Positions 9,077 to 18,622 of a stretch of DNA of 64,000 nt are shown here, piece by piece (position 1 is the stretch's first letter; every line of letters starts with the position of its first letter). The stretch covers positions 806,001 to 870,000 of the forward strand of contig JAWKZV010000001.1 in assembly GCA_041395745.1 (NCBI GenBank), written 5' to 3'. The position numbers were made by a program, and so were the translations under genes. The notes under the pieces are model-generated. The model made no database searches, was not told the origin of the DNA, and saw only the letters and a program-made list of their open reading frames with translations. Origin of the DNA: Porticoccus sp041395745. GTDB taxonomy: Bacteria > Pseudomonadota > Gammaproteobacteria > Pseudomonadales > Porticoccaceae.

Positions 9077-11344
9077 ATGTTGAGTAGAGAGCTTGAGTTA
9101 ACCCTGAACAAGGCGTTCAAAGGAGCCAGCGAGAAGCGTCATGAGTTCATGACGGTTGAGCATATGCTGCTGGCGTTGCTCTATAACGAGTCTGCAGCGA
9201 AAGTACTCAGAGCCTGCGGTGCAGACATTAACGTATTGCGTCACGATCTCGATGAATTCATCGAATCCACCACACCGCTGATTCCCGAAGAATTGGCGGA
9301 GAAAGACACTCAACCCACGCTGGGCTTCCAGAGAGTTTTGCAACGGGCGGTCTTTCACGTCCAATCATCCGGCAAGAAGGAAGTGCAGGGCGATAATGTA
9401 CTGGTAGCACTGTTCAGCGAGCAGGAAAGCCAGGCTGTCTACTTCCTGCGTCTGCAAAACGTTGCCCGGATTGACGTGGTCAATTACATCTCCCACGGTA
9501 TTTCCAAGTATGCTGACCAGTCTGAGCAGCACGATTCTGAAGCGCATCAGCAGGATGAAAGCACCACAGAAAGTGAAGCTACGGGACACAGCCTGCTGGA
9601 ACAATTCACTACCAATCTCAACCTGCTTGCCAGCAAGGGGCATATTGATCCCCTGGTAGGACGTCAGCAGGAAGTGGAACGTGTCTGCCAGGTTCTGGCT
9701 CGCCGCCGCAAGAACAACCCACTGCTGGTGGGTGAGGCCGGTGTTGGCAAAACGGCTATTGCTGAAGGCCTCGCCAAGCTGATCGTTGAGGATCAGGTTC
9801 CCGAAGCGTTGAGCCACAGCGTGGTCTACTCGCTTGACCTGGGCAACCTGCTGGCTGGCACCAAGTATCGAGGCGATTTCGAGAAACGCTTCAAAGGAGT
9901 GCTAGCCGAACTGAATGATCAGGATGGCGCGATTCTGTTCATCGACGAGATTCACACAATCATCGGTGCCGGAGCGGCATCCGGCGGGGTCATGGACGCC
10001 TCAAACCTGCTGAAGCCATTGCTGACTTCCGGCAAGATTCGTTGCATAGGCTCCACGACATTCCAGGAGTACCGCGGTATCTTCGAGAAAGATCGGGCTC
10101 TGTCACGTCGCTTCCAGAAGATCGATGTATCTGAGCCCACCGTCGAAGAGACTTTCGGTATTCTCAAAGGGTTGAAGTCTCGATTCGAAGAGCACCACAA
10201 CCTGCGTTTCACTAATTCCGCCCTGAAGGCAGCTGCGGAATTGTCCGCTCGCCATATCAACGATCGCTTCCTGCCCGACAAGGCTATTGATGTGATTGAT
10301 GAAGCAGGGGCATTCCAGCAACTGCAACCTGTGTCAAAACGTAAGAAAGTGGTTGGGGTAGCTGACGTAGAGGCGATTGTTGCCAAGATTGCGCGTATTC
10401 CTCCCAAGAGCGTATCTGCTTCAGACAAGGAGCAGCTGCGCGGCTTGGACGAGAAACTGAAAATGGTTGTCTTCGGTCAGGACGAAGCAATCACTGCACT
10501 GTCCACCTCTATCAAGCTGGCCCGCGCTGGACTACGCGAAGGTGACAAACCCATTGGCTCGTTCCTGTTTGCCGGTCCCACCGGGGTTGGTAAAACCGAA
10601 GTGTCCCGGCAACTGGCCGAGATCATGGGTATTGAGTTACTGCGCTTTGACATGTCCGAGTACATGGAGCGTCACACCGTATCACGACTGATTGGAGCTC
10701 CTCCCGGTTATGTCGGTTTTGACCAGGGAGGATTACTCACCGATGCGGTGACCAAGAACCCGCATGCCGTGGTGCTACTGGACGAAATCGAGAAAGCTCA
10801 CCCTGAGGTATTCAATCTGCTACTGCAGGTAATGGATCACGGTACGTTGACGGACAACAACGGACGCAAGGCAGACTTCCGCAACGTTATTCTGATCATG
10901 ACAACCAATGCTGGAGCCCAGGAAATGAGCCGCACTTCAATCGGCTTTACTTCCCAAGACCACACTACTGACGGCATGGAAGTGATCAAGAAGTTGTTTA
11001 CTCCAGAATTCCGCAACCGCCTGGACGCCATTATCCAGTTCAAACCCCTGGACCCGTCGGTCATCCACACGGTGGTCGACAAGTTCCTCTGTCAACTGCA
11101 GCAACAGCTGGATGACAAACGCGTTCAACTGGATGTGGAAGAAGATGCCAAAGAATGGCTGGCCAAACACGGCTACGACGAAAAAATGGGTGCCAGACCC
11201 ATGGCTCGCCTGATCCAGGAAAAAATCAAGAAGCCCCTGGCTGAAGAAGTACTCTTTGGAGGCCTGGCTGGAGGCGGCGTTGCCCGGATTTCAGTATCGG
11301 ATGAGGATGAGCTGGTAATCGAGACAGAAACTGAGGTTGCCTGA
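9077..11344 (+). CDS. clpA: ATP-dependent Clp protease ATP-binding subunit ClpA
   Basis: Hexameric AAA+ unfoldase that feeds substrates to ClpP. The 755 residues show an N domain (two Clp_N repeats, residues 1-145, the ClpS docking site), D1 with Walker A GEAGVGKTA near 218, and D2 with Walker A GPTGVGKTE near 500. The ClpP-docking tripeptide is present as IGF in SRTSIGFTSQ near residue 620. AAGGTGA four bases before the ATG is a strong ribosome site. The gene converges on infA with only 17 bases between. ClpP itself is not in the window. Confidence 0.98.
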   Translation: MLSRELELTLNKAFKGASEKRHEFMTVEHMLLALLYNESAAKVLRACGADINVLRHDLDEFIESTTPLIPEELAEKDTQPTLGFQRVLQRAVFHVQSSGKKEVQGDNVLVALFSEQESQAVYFLRLQNVARIDVVNYISHGISKYADQSEQHDSEAHQQDESTTESEATGHSLLEQFTTNLNLLASKGHIDPLVGRQQEVERVCQVLARRRKNNPLLVGEAGVGKTAIAEGLAKLIVEDQVPEALSHSVVYSLDLGNLLAGTKYRGDFEKRFKGVLAELNDQDGAILFIDEIHTIIGAGAASGGVMDASNLLKPLLTSGKIRCIGSTTFQEYRGIFEKDRALSRRFQKIDVSEPTVEETFGILKGLKSRFEEHHNLRFTNSALKAAAELSARHINDRFLPDKAIDVIDEAGAFQQLQPVSKRKKVVGVADVEAIVAKIARIPPKSVSASDKEQLRGLDEKLKMVVFGQDEAITALSTSIKLARAGLREGDKPIGSFLFAGPTGVGKTEVSRQLAEIMGIELLRFDMSEYMERHTVSRLIGAPPGYVGFDQGGLLTDAVTKNPHAVVLLDEIEKAHPEVFNLLLQVMDHGTLTDNNGRKADFRNVILIMTTNAGAQEMSRTSIGFTSQDHTTDGMEVIKKLFTPEFRNRLDAIIQFKPLDPSVIHTVVDKFLCQLQQQLDDKRVQLDVEEDAKEWLAKHGYDEKMGARPMARLIQEKIKKPLAEEVLFGGLAGGGVARISVSDEDELVIETETEVA

Positions 11345-11361
11345 CAGGGAGGACAGGCAAC

Positions 11362-11580
11362 TCAGCGGGCGCGGTAGGTAATCCGCCCCTTGGTGAGGTC
11401 GTAGGGTGTCAGTTCGACTTTGACCTTGTCGCCGGTGAGGATGCGGATGTAGTTTTTCCGCATTTTGCCGGAAATGTGGGCGGTAACCACATGTCCATTT
11501 TCCAGCTTGACTCGAAATGTAGTGTTGGGGAGGGTGTCAATGACTTCCCCATCCATTTCAATATGATCTTCTTTCGCCAT
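11362..11580 (-). CDS. infA: translation initiation factor IF-1
   Basis: Small OB-fold protein that binds the ribosomal A site during initiation. Starting at ATG 11578-11580 it is exactly 72 residues, the standard length, beginning MAKEDHIEMDGEVID and ending RGRITYRAR-like (GRITYRAR). The frame is open a further 15 codons upstream, but these are not part of IF-1. It lies in the conserved clpA-infA-bpt-aat neighbourhood and is transcribed leftward with bpt, aat and trxB, although the 68-base gap leaves room for its own promoter. Confidence 0.97.
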   Translation of the reverse strand: MAKEDHIEMDGEVIDTLPNTTFRVKLENGHVVTAHISGKMRKNYIRILTGDKVKVELTPYDLTKGRITYRAR

Positions 11581-11647
11581 TCTGCTCGAATTCTCCAAGC
11601 GCTGTATTCCTAGGAAGTGGCGCATTCTGCCTGAAAATCAGGCAAAG

Positions 11648-12370
11648 TCAATTCATAGGAACCCACTGGTCGTCGATCAGCAACTCCAGCGGCTGGAAAT
11701 TCTTCTTGTAGGCCATTTTGGGACTTTTTTCGATCCAGTAGCCCAGATACAGGTAGGGCAGACCCACTTGGCGGGCCAGTACCAGTTCAGCCAGGATCAT
11801 ATAGGTTCCCAGGCTGCGTTTCGGATAATCCGGTGAGTAATAGGTATAGATGGCGGAAATTCCGTCGTTAAGAACATCGATCACTCCAGCAGCCACCAAT
11901 TCGCCGTTCAGGCGCGCTTCCAGCATACGACTGTTATCCCACAGACTGCTGATAAAGTCGCGATACTGGATCATCGTGGGGGGGTACATATCCCCATCAG
12001 CATGACGGGCTTCAAGATAGCGCTCATAGAGTCGGTAATGTTCTTTCTCATTCACCTCGCGAACGATGCTGATGGTCAGGTCCTCATTTTGCCTGTTACA
12101 GCGATTTTGCTGACGATTAGGCTCAAATTCGTTGACCACCAGACGGGCAGGAATACAGGCTTTACAGGACTTGCAGCGAGGCGCATAGATATAGCGGCCA
12201 CTGCGACGGAAGCCAAAATTGGACAAATGGCTGTACAGATTTTTGTCCACGGTAATGGCGGGGTCGACAAACGCCGTGATCGCCTTCTGGTCCTCCAGAT
12301 AGCTGCACGGGTGAGGTTCGGTCAGAAATAACCGAATTGCTCTGACATCTGGCGTGATATCCCTTGACAT
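11648..12370 (-). CDS. bpt: aspartate/glutamate leucyltransferase (Bpt)
   Basis: Transfers leucine from leucyl-tRNA to proteins with N-terminal Asp or Glu, creating a ClpS-readable degron. The 240 residues belong to the ATE1-like family: the cysteine cluster CKSCKACIPARL near residue 68 and the C-terminal YLGYWIEKSPKMAYK motif are diagnostic. Bacterial members of this size are leucyltransferases in characterised cases (Vibrio), whereas eukaryotic ones add arginine; substrate use here is inferred from that. It is followed by aat with 16 bases between on the same strand, upstream in transcription. Confidence 0.94.
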   Translation of the reverse strand: MSRDITPDVRAIRLFLTEPHPCSYLEDQKAITAFVDPAITVDKNLYSHLSNFGFRRSGRYIYAPRCKSCKACIPARLVVNEFEPNRQQNRCNRQNEDLTISIVREVNEKEHYRLYERYLEARHADGDMYPPTMIQYRDFISSLWDNSRMLEARLNGELVAAGVIDVLNDGISAIYTYYSPDYPKRSLGTYMILAELVLARQVGLPYLYLGYWIEKSPKMAYKKNFQPLELLIDDQWVPMN

Positions 12371-12386
12371 AACTATTACTTCTCAA

Positions 12387-13112
12387 TCACCTGTCTGACA
12401 TAAGTTTAGACAAGGCTTTTGCCGGATTTACAGCACTCCAATCGAATTTCCTGTCCCTGAGGAGCATCAGCCGAGCCAGAAACTCGCGTCTCGGAATTGC
12501 CACAGCGCCCAAAGACAGCAGATGATCATTGATAATCTGGCAATCAATCAGGCTGTCACTGGTTTGATCAAGCAACATACCCGCCAGGGCGGTCAATGCT
12601 ACTTTGGACGCATCGGGTTCCAACGAGAACATCGACTCACCGCAGAACACACTGCCAACCATCACACCGTAAAGGCCACCGACAAGGCAATCCCGGGACC
12701 ATATTTCCACAGAGTGTGCATGACCGGAGCGGTGTAATGCAAGGTAAGCAGCCTTCATTTCCGGCGTTATCCAGGTGCCGCTGGCCCTGGCTCTGGGCGC
12801 CGCACAACTTTCCACCACCTGCAAAAAACAGGTATCCACAGTGACGCGCCAATCCCCGCGCCGCCAGGACCTTCTCAGGGTTCGGGAAACATGTAGATGT
12901 TCCGGAAATAATACGGCGCGCGGGGCAGGGGACCACCACAGAACCGGCTGTCCCTCCTCATACCAGGGAAAGATGCCTTGATGATAGGCCGATAACAGGG
13001 TGTTGACGGAGAGGTTGCCCCCGACGGCCAACAGGCCATCGGGGTCTCTCAGAGCGTTTTCCGGATGTGGAAAAACCGGATGTTGTGAATCGAGCAGTGT
13101 CAGCTCACGCAA
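12387..13112 (-). CDS. aat: leucyl/phenylalanyl-tRNA--protein transferase
   Basis: Adds Leu or Phe from aminoacyl-tRNA to proteins with N-terminal Lys or Arg, the second bacterial N-degron branch. The 241 residues show the family motifs FPHPENALRDPDGLLAVGG near the start, YHQGIFPWY, LWWSPAPRAVL and the C-terminal FCGESMFS followed by DCQIINDHLLSLGA. The only fitting start is a TTG at 13110-13112, with GGAGTG about ten bases upstream. It lies eight bases from trxB, so trxB-aat-bpt-infA could be one leftward transcript. Together with clpS and clpA it completes the N-degron pathway within 5.5 kb. Confidence 0.95.
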   Translation of the reverse strand: MRELTLLDSQHPVFPHPENALRDPDGLLAVGGNLSVNTLLSAYHQGIFPWYEEGQPVLWWSPAPRAVLFPEHLHVSRTLRRSWRRGDWRVTVDTCFLQVVESCAAPRARASGTWITPEMKAAYLALHRSGHAHSVEIWSRDCLVGGLYGVMVGSVFCGESMFSLEPDASKVALTALAGMLLDQTSDSLIDCQIINDHLLSLGAVAIPRREFLARLMLLRDRKFDWSAVNPAKALSKLMSDR

Positions 13113-13120
13113 TTAGCATT

Positions 13121-14071
13121 TCACTCCAGACCATCGAGATACTTCTCGGCATCCAGTGCCGCCATACAACCGGAACCGGCTGAAGTGACAGCCTGACGGT
13201 ACACATGGTCAGCCACATCGCCGGCAGCAAAAACACCTTCCACACTGGTCGCAGTCGCGTTGCCTTCACTGCCACCTTTAACGGAGAGATAACCGTTTTT
13301 CATTTCCAGCTTATCGACAAAAATATCGGTATTCGGTTTGTGGCCGATGGCAATGAATACTCCACTGACCTCAAGTTCCTGGGTAGAGCCATCTTCAGTA
13401 CTTTTCGCTCGCAGTCCGGTTACACCGGCGTCATCACCCAGCACTTCATCCAGAGTGTGGTTCCACAGCAGCTTTACATTGCCATTCTTGGCGCGTTCAA
13501 ACAGCTTGTCCTGCAGAATTTTCTCCGAGCGCAGGCTGTCGCGGCGGTGGATCAGAGTAACCTCGCTGCAAATATTGGAAAGGTACAGGGCCTCCTCAAC
13601 CGCGGTGTTGCCACCGCCAATGACGGCCACTTTCTGGTTGCGGTAGAAAAAGCCATCGCAGGTGGCGCAGCCACTGACACCACGTCCCATGAAAGCCTCT
13701 TCAGAGGGTAGTCCCAGGTACTGTGCAGAAGCGCCAGTGCAGATAATCAGTGCATCACAGCTGTAGCTGTTGCTACCTTTCAACTGGAAGGGACGCTGGC
13801 TGAAATCCACATGCTCGATATGATCGAAGATGATTTGGGTATCGAAGCGCTCCGCATGGGCCTGCATCCGCATCATCAAGTCAGGTCCCATCAAACCCTC
13901 TACATCACCGGGCCAATTGTCCACTTCCGTGGTAGTAGTCAACTGTCCACCCTGTTGCATGCCAGTGATGACGACGGGGTTCAGGTTGGCACGAGCCGCA
14001 TAAATTGCAGCGGTATAACCTGCGGGACCGGAGCCGAGAATGATCAGTTTATGATGTTGTGTGTCTGCCAT
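13121..14071 (-). CDS. trxB: thioredoxin-disulfide reductase
   Basis: FAD flavoenzyme that passes electrons from NADPH to thioredoxin. The 316 residues show the FAD-binding GSGPAGYTAAIYAAR at the N-terminus, the redox-active CATC within SGCATCDGFFYRN near residue 135, the NADPH site GGGNTAVEEAL, and the second FAD motif FAAGDVADH near residue 283. Length and motif order are standard for the low-molecular-weight bacterial type. It is transcribed leftward and divergent from ftsK; the 154 bases between hold both promoters. Confidence 0.98.
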   Translation of the reverse strand: MADTQHHKLIILGSGPAGYTAAIYAARANLNPVVITGMQQGGQLTTTTEVDNWPGDVEGLMGPDLMMRMQAHAERFDTQIIFDHIEHVDFSQRPFQLKGSNSYSCDALIICTGASAQYLGLPSEEAFMGRGVSGCATCDGFFYRNQKVAVIGGGNTAVEEALYLSNICSEVTLIHRRDSLRSEKILQDKLFERAKNGNVKLLWNHTLDEVLGDDAGVTGLRAKSTEDGSTQELEVSGVFIAIGHKPNTDIFVDKLEMKNGYLSVKGGSEGNATATSVEGVFAAGDVADHVYRQAVTSAGSGCMAALDAEKYLDGLE

Positions 14072-14225
14072 GATTTACGTTTCCAGTGCGTTCGAATTCC
14101 AAGTTGGACGTATGATAATGAATGCCTGTTATGAGACAAAATAGCATTTCACTATAGTCCGAATTTAGTCGACCAATGCTCAGGTCCGCCGCTGGCATTT
14201 CCATCTTCTGCCATTACAATAGCGA

Positions 14226-16622
14226 TTGGATGTAACACAGCCGGACTATCCGTTGAGCAGAGAAAAGCAGCCCAGAAAAAAGCAGGGACCCGACACCAGT
14301 GACTCGCCCTCCAGGGTGAGCATGATTCTGCGCGAAGGAGCACTCATCGGCTGGCTGGCGGTCTGCGCCTATCTGTTACTGGCTTTCATCAGCTATTCCC
14401 CGACAGATCCGGGTTGGTCCCACACAGGCAATATTGACCGGGTTGAAAATGCGGCGGGCCCGCTTGGTGCTTGGTTGTCCGACGTGTTTTTCTCGCTGTT
14501 CGGCTATATGTCCTATCTGTTTCCGCTATTGCTTGGTTTGCGTGCCTGGAACGTATTCCGCGCCCATCGCATGGGCCGCTCCGAGTTTGACGGTGTAGTG
14601 TTTGCGTTGCGGATTCTGGGACTGATTCTGGTGATGGTCTGCGCGACATCGCTGGCGGCACTACAGTACGGAACCCTGAAAACACCATTGCCGTTCGGCA
14701 TCGGCGGGATTCTCGGCTCATCCGTGGCCAGCGCAGCCGCTACCGCATTCAGCTATGTGGGCAGCACACTGATCCTGCTGGCCGTTTTCCTGTTCGGGTT
14801 GACCGTTTTCACTGATCTTTCCTGGCTCGCTGTAATCGATGGGGCAGGCCGCCTCACCCTGCGCGGGGTTGAAGTCATGCGCCACAACATCGCCGGTTAT
14901 CGGCTCCGCCGGGAGGAAAGCCGGCAGGCCGAACTTGCCCAGCAACAACGCAAGGAAGTGAAGGCAAAACGGGCCGAGAAAGAAGCTACACGCATCCCCC
15001 CCACAATCCAGGTACCGGTTAAGAGGGAAGTTTCCAGCGTTCGGGTTGAGAAGGAAAAGCAGACATCGCTCTTTGCAGAGCCAATCACGGGTGAACTGCC
15101 GGCCATCAATCTGCTAGACAAGAAGGACTCCAGTCGGGAAAAGGGCTATTCCAAGGAATCCCTGGAGGCGATGTCGAAGCAGCTCGAACTCAAGCTGCTT
15201 GATTTTGGTATCAGCGCCGAGGTCGTGGAGGTTCTGCCCGGCCCGGTAGTCACCCGCTTTGAGATTCAGCCCGCGGCTGGGGTTAAAGTCAGCCGCATCA
15301 GCAATCTGGCAAAGGACCTTGCGCGCTCCCTGGCGGTGATCAGTGTGCGGGTAGTGGAAGTCATCCCCGGCAAGTCAGTGGTGGGGATAGAGATCCCCAA
15401 TGAGCACAGGGAAATGGTGCGTCTGAGCGAAGTGCTGTCTTCAGAAACCTACGAGCAGTCCAAGTCTCCAGTAACCCTGGCATTAGGTCACGACATTTCC
15501 GGCCTGCCAGTGGTGGCTGATCTGGCCAAGATGCCACACCTGCTGGTAGCGGGTACTACTGGCTCCGGCAAGTCCGTTGGCATCAATGTGATGCTGCTGA
15601 GCCTGCTTTACAAAGCCAGCCCGGAAGAGGTACGACTGATTCTGGTCGACCCGAAAATGCTGGAGCTGTCGGTATACGAGGGTATCCCCCACCTGTTGAC
15701 ACCCGTGATCACCGATATGAAGGATGCCGCCAGTGGCTTGCGCTGGTGCGTAGGTGAAATGGAACGGCGCTACAAACTGATGGCGGCGTTAGGAGTGCGC
15801 AATCTGTCCGGGTTTAACCGCAAGATCGCAGATGCTGCCGCTGCGGGCACACCGATACTTGATCCCCTTTGGCGCCCGGACGAGCATACCAGCCTGTTTG
15901 CCGAAGACGGGGAAGGCCAGACTGCGCCTCCGCTGCAAAAGCTGCCCTACATCGTTGTTGTGATCGATGAATTTGCTGACATGATGATGATCGTCGGCAA
16001 GAAAGTGGAACAGCTCATCGCCCGTATTGCCCAGAAAGCCAGGGCTGCGGGAATTCACCTGATTCTGGCCACTCAGCGTCCGTCAGTGGATGTCATCACC
16101 GGACTAATCAAGGCCAACGTGCCAACCAGGATCGCCTTCCAGGTGTCCTCAAAAATCGATTCCCGCACCATTCTTGATCAGGGCGGTGCCGAACAGTTGT
16201 TGGGACATGGGGACATGCTCTATTTGCCCCCTGGCACCAGTGTTCCCGTTCGCATTCACGGCGCCTTTGTAGACGACCATGAGGTACACAGGGTGGTTGC
16301 CGACTGGAAGCAGCGCGGCGAACCTGAGTACCTGGATGAAATTCTCGACGAAGCCACTGTGGGCAGCATTCCTGTGCCCGGTTTCAGTTCCGAAGGTAGC
16401 GAGGGCGGCGATGATGGCGAGTCCGATCCACTCTACGATGAAGCAGTGGCTTTCGTACTACAAAGTCGCAAGGCCTCCATCTCGGCAGTGCAACGCAAAC
16501 TCCGTATCGGCTACAACCGCGCAGCTCGCCTCATCGAACAAATGGAAGCTTCCGGTGTGGTCAGTGAAATGGGGACCAACGGCAACCGAGAGGTGTTGGC
16601 GCCAGGTCCCGGACGCGATTAA
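14226..16622 (+). CDS. ftsK: DNA translocase FtsK
   Basis: Septum-anchored motor that pumps chromosomal DNA and activates XerCD recombination at dif. The 798 residues contain four N-terminal membrane segments (about residues 35-60, 80-105, 115-140, 150-195), a short charged linker, the RecA-like motor with Walker A GTTGSGKS near 445 and Walker B IVVVIDEFAD near 580, and a C-terminal gamma winged helix that reads KOPS sites (DEAVAFVLQSRKASIS to the end). The linker is far shorter than in E. coli, as in pseudomonads. The start is uncertain: TTG 14226 lacks a ribosome site, and an ATG at 14322 just before the first membrane segment is possible. Confidence 0.96.
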   Translation: MDVTQPDYPLSREKQPRKKQGPDTSDSPSRVSMILREGALIGWLAVCAYLLLAFISYSPTDPGWSHTGNIDRVENAAGPLGAWLSDVFFSLFGYMSYLFPLLLGLRAWNVFRAHRMGRSEFDGVVFALRILGLILVMVCATSLAALQYGTLKTPLPFGIGGILGSSVASAAATAFSYVGSTLILLAVFLFGLTVFTDLSWLAVIDGAGRLTLRGVEVMRHNIAGYRLRREESRQAELAQQQRKEVKAKRAEKEATRIPPTIQVPVKREVSSVRVEKEKQTSLFAEPITGELPAINLLDKKDSSREKGYSKESLEAMSKQLELKLLDFGISAEVVEVLPGPVVTRFEIQPAAGVKVSRISNLAKDLARSLAVISVRVVEVIPGKSVVGIEIPNEHREMVRLSEVLSSETYEQSKSPVTLALGHDISGLPVVADLAKMPHLLVAGTTGSGKSVGINVMLLSLLYKASPEEVRLILVDPKMLELSVYEGIPHLLTPVITDMKDAASGLRWCVGEMERRYKLMAALGVRNLSGFNRKIADAAAAGTPILDPLWRPDEHTSLFAEDGEGQTAPPLQKLPYIVVVIDEFADMMMIVGKKVEQLIARIAQKARAAGIHLILATQRPSVDVITGLIKANVPTRIAFQVSSKIDSRTILDQGGAEQLLGHGDMLYLPPGTSVPVRIHGAFVDDHEVHRVVADWKQRGEPEYLDEILDEATVGSIPVPGFSSEGSEGGDDGESDPLYDEAVAFVLQSRKASISAVQRKLRIGYNRAARLIEQMEASGVVSEMGTNGNREVLAPGPGRD

Positions 16623-16643
16623 GCTGCTCGCAACCTTCCTCCA

Positions 16644-17282
16644 ATGGTTCTCAATCCTATGTTTCGCATCCTGTTCGCCTGTTTACTGACGTTCACCTGT
16701 AGCCAGCTATGGGCAGGGGGGTTGCCCGGTGCCAATGAATTGCGGCTGCGACTCGAGGATATGACCAGCCTGGCGGCCGACTTTCAGCAGACGCTTTACG
16801 CAGCAGAGGGTGACGTACTGCAGCAGGCCAGTGGCCACATGCTGGCGGCCCGACCGAATCAGGTTCGCTGGGAAACCGAAGCGCCGCTGGAACAGTTGAT
16901 TGTTTCTGACGGGAAAACCCTTTGGCTGTACGACCCCGATCTGGAACAGGTCACCATCAAACCTTTCGAGGAAGACCTGAGCAAAACCCCCGCCGTATTG
17001 TTTATCGGCGATCTGGCGGACCTTGAGGACAGTTACGCAGTGACTATGGAGGAGGGCGAAACTACGCTGTTCACGCTCTTGCCAAACTATGCCGGCAATC
17101 TCTACGAGAAGGTCACGCTGGAATTTCGCGATAAAACCCCGCTGGGCATGGCCCTGTGGGACAGCCTCGGGCAGAAGACTGATATCCGCTTCGACCACAT
17201 GCAACGCAACCCCGACTGGAAAGCGGGCCAATTTCAATTTATTCCACCGGAAGGCGTGGACATTATCGGCACTCAGCAATGA
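16644..17282 (+). CDS. lolA: outer-membrane lipoprotein carrier protein LolA
   Basis: Periplasmic chaperone that carries lipoproteins from LolCDE to LolB. The 212-residue product starts with a signal peptide (FRILFACLLTFTCSQLWA, cleaved after Ala near residue 24). The mature part has the family's amphipathic beta-barrel pattern, including FQQTLY, RPNQVRWETEAP and LWLYDPDLEQVTI. ATG 16659 is an equally good start and would only shorten the signal peptide. It lies 21 bases after ftsK, and its TGA overlaps the rarA ATG by four bases, so ftsK-lolA-rarA-crcB look coupled. Confidence 0.95.
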   Translation: MVLNPMFRILFACLLTFTCSQLWAGGLPGANELRLRLEDMTSLAADFQQTLYAAEGDVLQQASGHMLAARPNQVRWETEAPLEQLIVSDGKTLWLYDPDLEQVTIKPFEEDLSKTPAVLFIGDLADLEDSYAVTMEEGETTLFTLLPNYAGNLYEKVTLEFRDKTPLGMALWDSLGQKTDIRFDHMQRNPDWKAGQFQFIPPEGVDIIGTQQ

Positions 17283-18622
17283 GCAAAGACCTGTTCAGCC
17301 GTGACCTCGCACAGCCCCTGGCCGCCAGAATGCGGCCCAGGACACTGACGGAGTTCAGCGGACAGGTACACCTGGTGGGAGAGGGGAAATCCCTGCGAGA
17401 GGCCATTCAGGCCGGACAATTGCACTCCATGGTGTTCTGGGGTCCCCCTGGTGTAGGCAAGACCACCCTGGCACGAATCATTGCTGATTCGGTGGATGCT
17501 CACCTGGAGTCGGTCTCTGCGGTCCTCTCCGGGGTCAAGGAAATACGCGCCGCCGTCGCTCGCGCCCAGGAGGAAAGGGATCTCAAGGGGCGCCAGACCA
17601 TCCTGTTTGTGGACGAGGTGCACCGTTTCAACAAATCCCAACAGGATGCTTTCCTGCCTTATGTGGAAGACGGCACCGTGGTGCTGATCGGCGCCACCAC
17701 TGAAAATCCCTCCTTTGAGCTCAATAACGCGCTGCTGTCACGCTGCCGGGTCTATGTGCTGCGCAGCCTTGAACACGACGATATCGTCAGCATCCTGCAA
17801 CGGGCTTTACAGGACAGTGAGCGCGGCCTGGGTGAGCGGCACCTGAAAATCACCGACGACGCTCTGGAGCTGCTGGCCACTGCCGCAGATGGCGATGCCC
17901 GCAAGGCCCTGAATCTGCTGGAAATTGCCAGTGATCTGGCCAGTGGCGACACCCTGGAAAAAGCGGTAGTGGAAGAAGTGCTGGTCAGTGACACTCGCCG
18001 TTTTGACAAGGGCGGCGAATATTTCTATGACCAGATTTCGGCATTGCACAAAGCGGTGCGCGGCTCCTCACCAGATGCTGCCCTGTACTGGTTTACCCGC
18101 ATGATCGACGGTGGTTGCGACCCACTCTATATCGCCCGACGGGTAGTGCGCATGGCCAGCGAGGATATCGGCAATGCCGATCCCCGGGCACTGACCATGG
18201 CACTGGCGGCTTGGGATACCCAGGAGCGGCTGGGCAGTCCTGAAGGTGAGTTGACCCTGGCCCAGGCCATTGTCTATATGGCCGTTGCCCCCAAAAGCAA
18301 TGCGGTCTACCAGGCATTCAACCGGGTCCGATCGGATGTACGCCAGATGCCCACCTACGATGTGCCCCTGCACCTGCGCAACGCCCCCACAAAACTGATG
18401 AAAGAGCTGGATTACGGGGCAGAGTATCGCTACGCCCACGATGAACCCGGCGCCTATGCACCTGGAGAAAACTATTTCCCCGCCGAGCTGAAGGACAAAC
18501 GCTACTATTTCCCCACTGAGAGGGGACTGGAAAAACAGATTGCCGACAAACTGGATCGCCTGCGTGAGCAAGACAGGCAAAGTCCTACGCAACGGTATGG
18601 GGCACAAGGGGGGAAAGACTGA
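17279..18622 (+). CDS. rarA: replication-associated recombination protein A (RarA/MgsA)
   Basis: AAA+ clamp-loader-like ATPase that acts at stalled replication forks with SSB. The 447 residues show Walker A GPPGVGKTT near residue 57, Walker B ILFVDEVHRFNKSQQD near residue 105, sensor 1 GATTENPSFELN, and the C-terminal MgsA domain ending in LKDKRYYFPTERGLE. It is embedded in the lolA-rarA-crcB-serS cluster common in gammaproteobacteria. Both ends overlap neighbours (four bases with lolA, one base with crcB), which indicates translational coupling. Confidence 0.97.
   Translation: MSKDLFSRDLAQPLAARMRPRTLTEFSGQVHLVGEGKSLREAIQAGQLHSMVFWGPPGVGKTTLARIIADSVDAHLESVSAVLSGVKEIRAAVARAQEERDLKGRQTILFVDEVHRFNKSQQDAFLPYVEDGTVVLIGATTENPSFELNNALLSRCRVYVLRSLEHDDIVSILQRALQDSERGLGERHLKITDDALELLATAADGDARKALNLLEIASDLASGDTLEKAVVEEVLVSDTRRFDKGGEYFYDQISALHKAVRGSSPDAALYWFTRMIDGGCDPLYIARRVVRMASEDIGNADPRALTMALAAWDTQERLGSPEGELTLAQAIVYMAVAPKSNAVYQAFNRVRSDVRQMPTYDVPLHLRNAPTKLMKELDYGAEYRYAHDEPGAYAPGENYFPAELKDKRYYFPTERGLEKQIADKLDRLREQDRQSPTQRYGAQGGKD

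Noticed and set aside
14079..14101. tRNA-like GTTCGAATTCC segment between trxB and ftsK
   Set aside because: No acceptor stem, anticodon arm or CCA fits around it.
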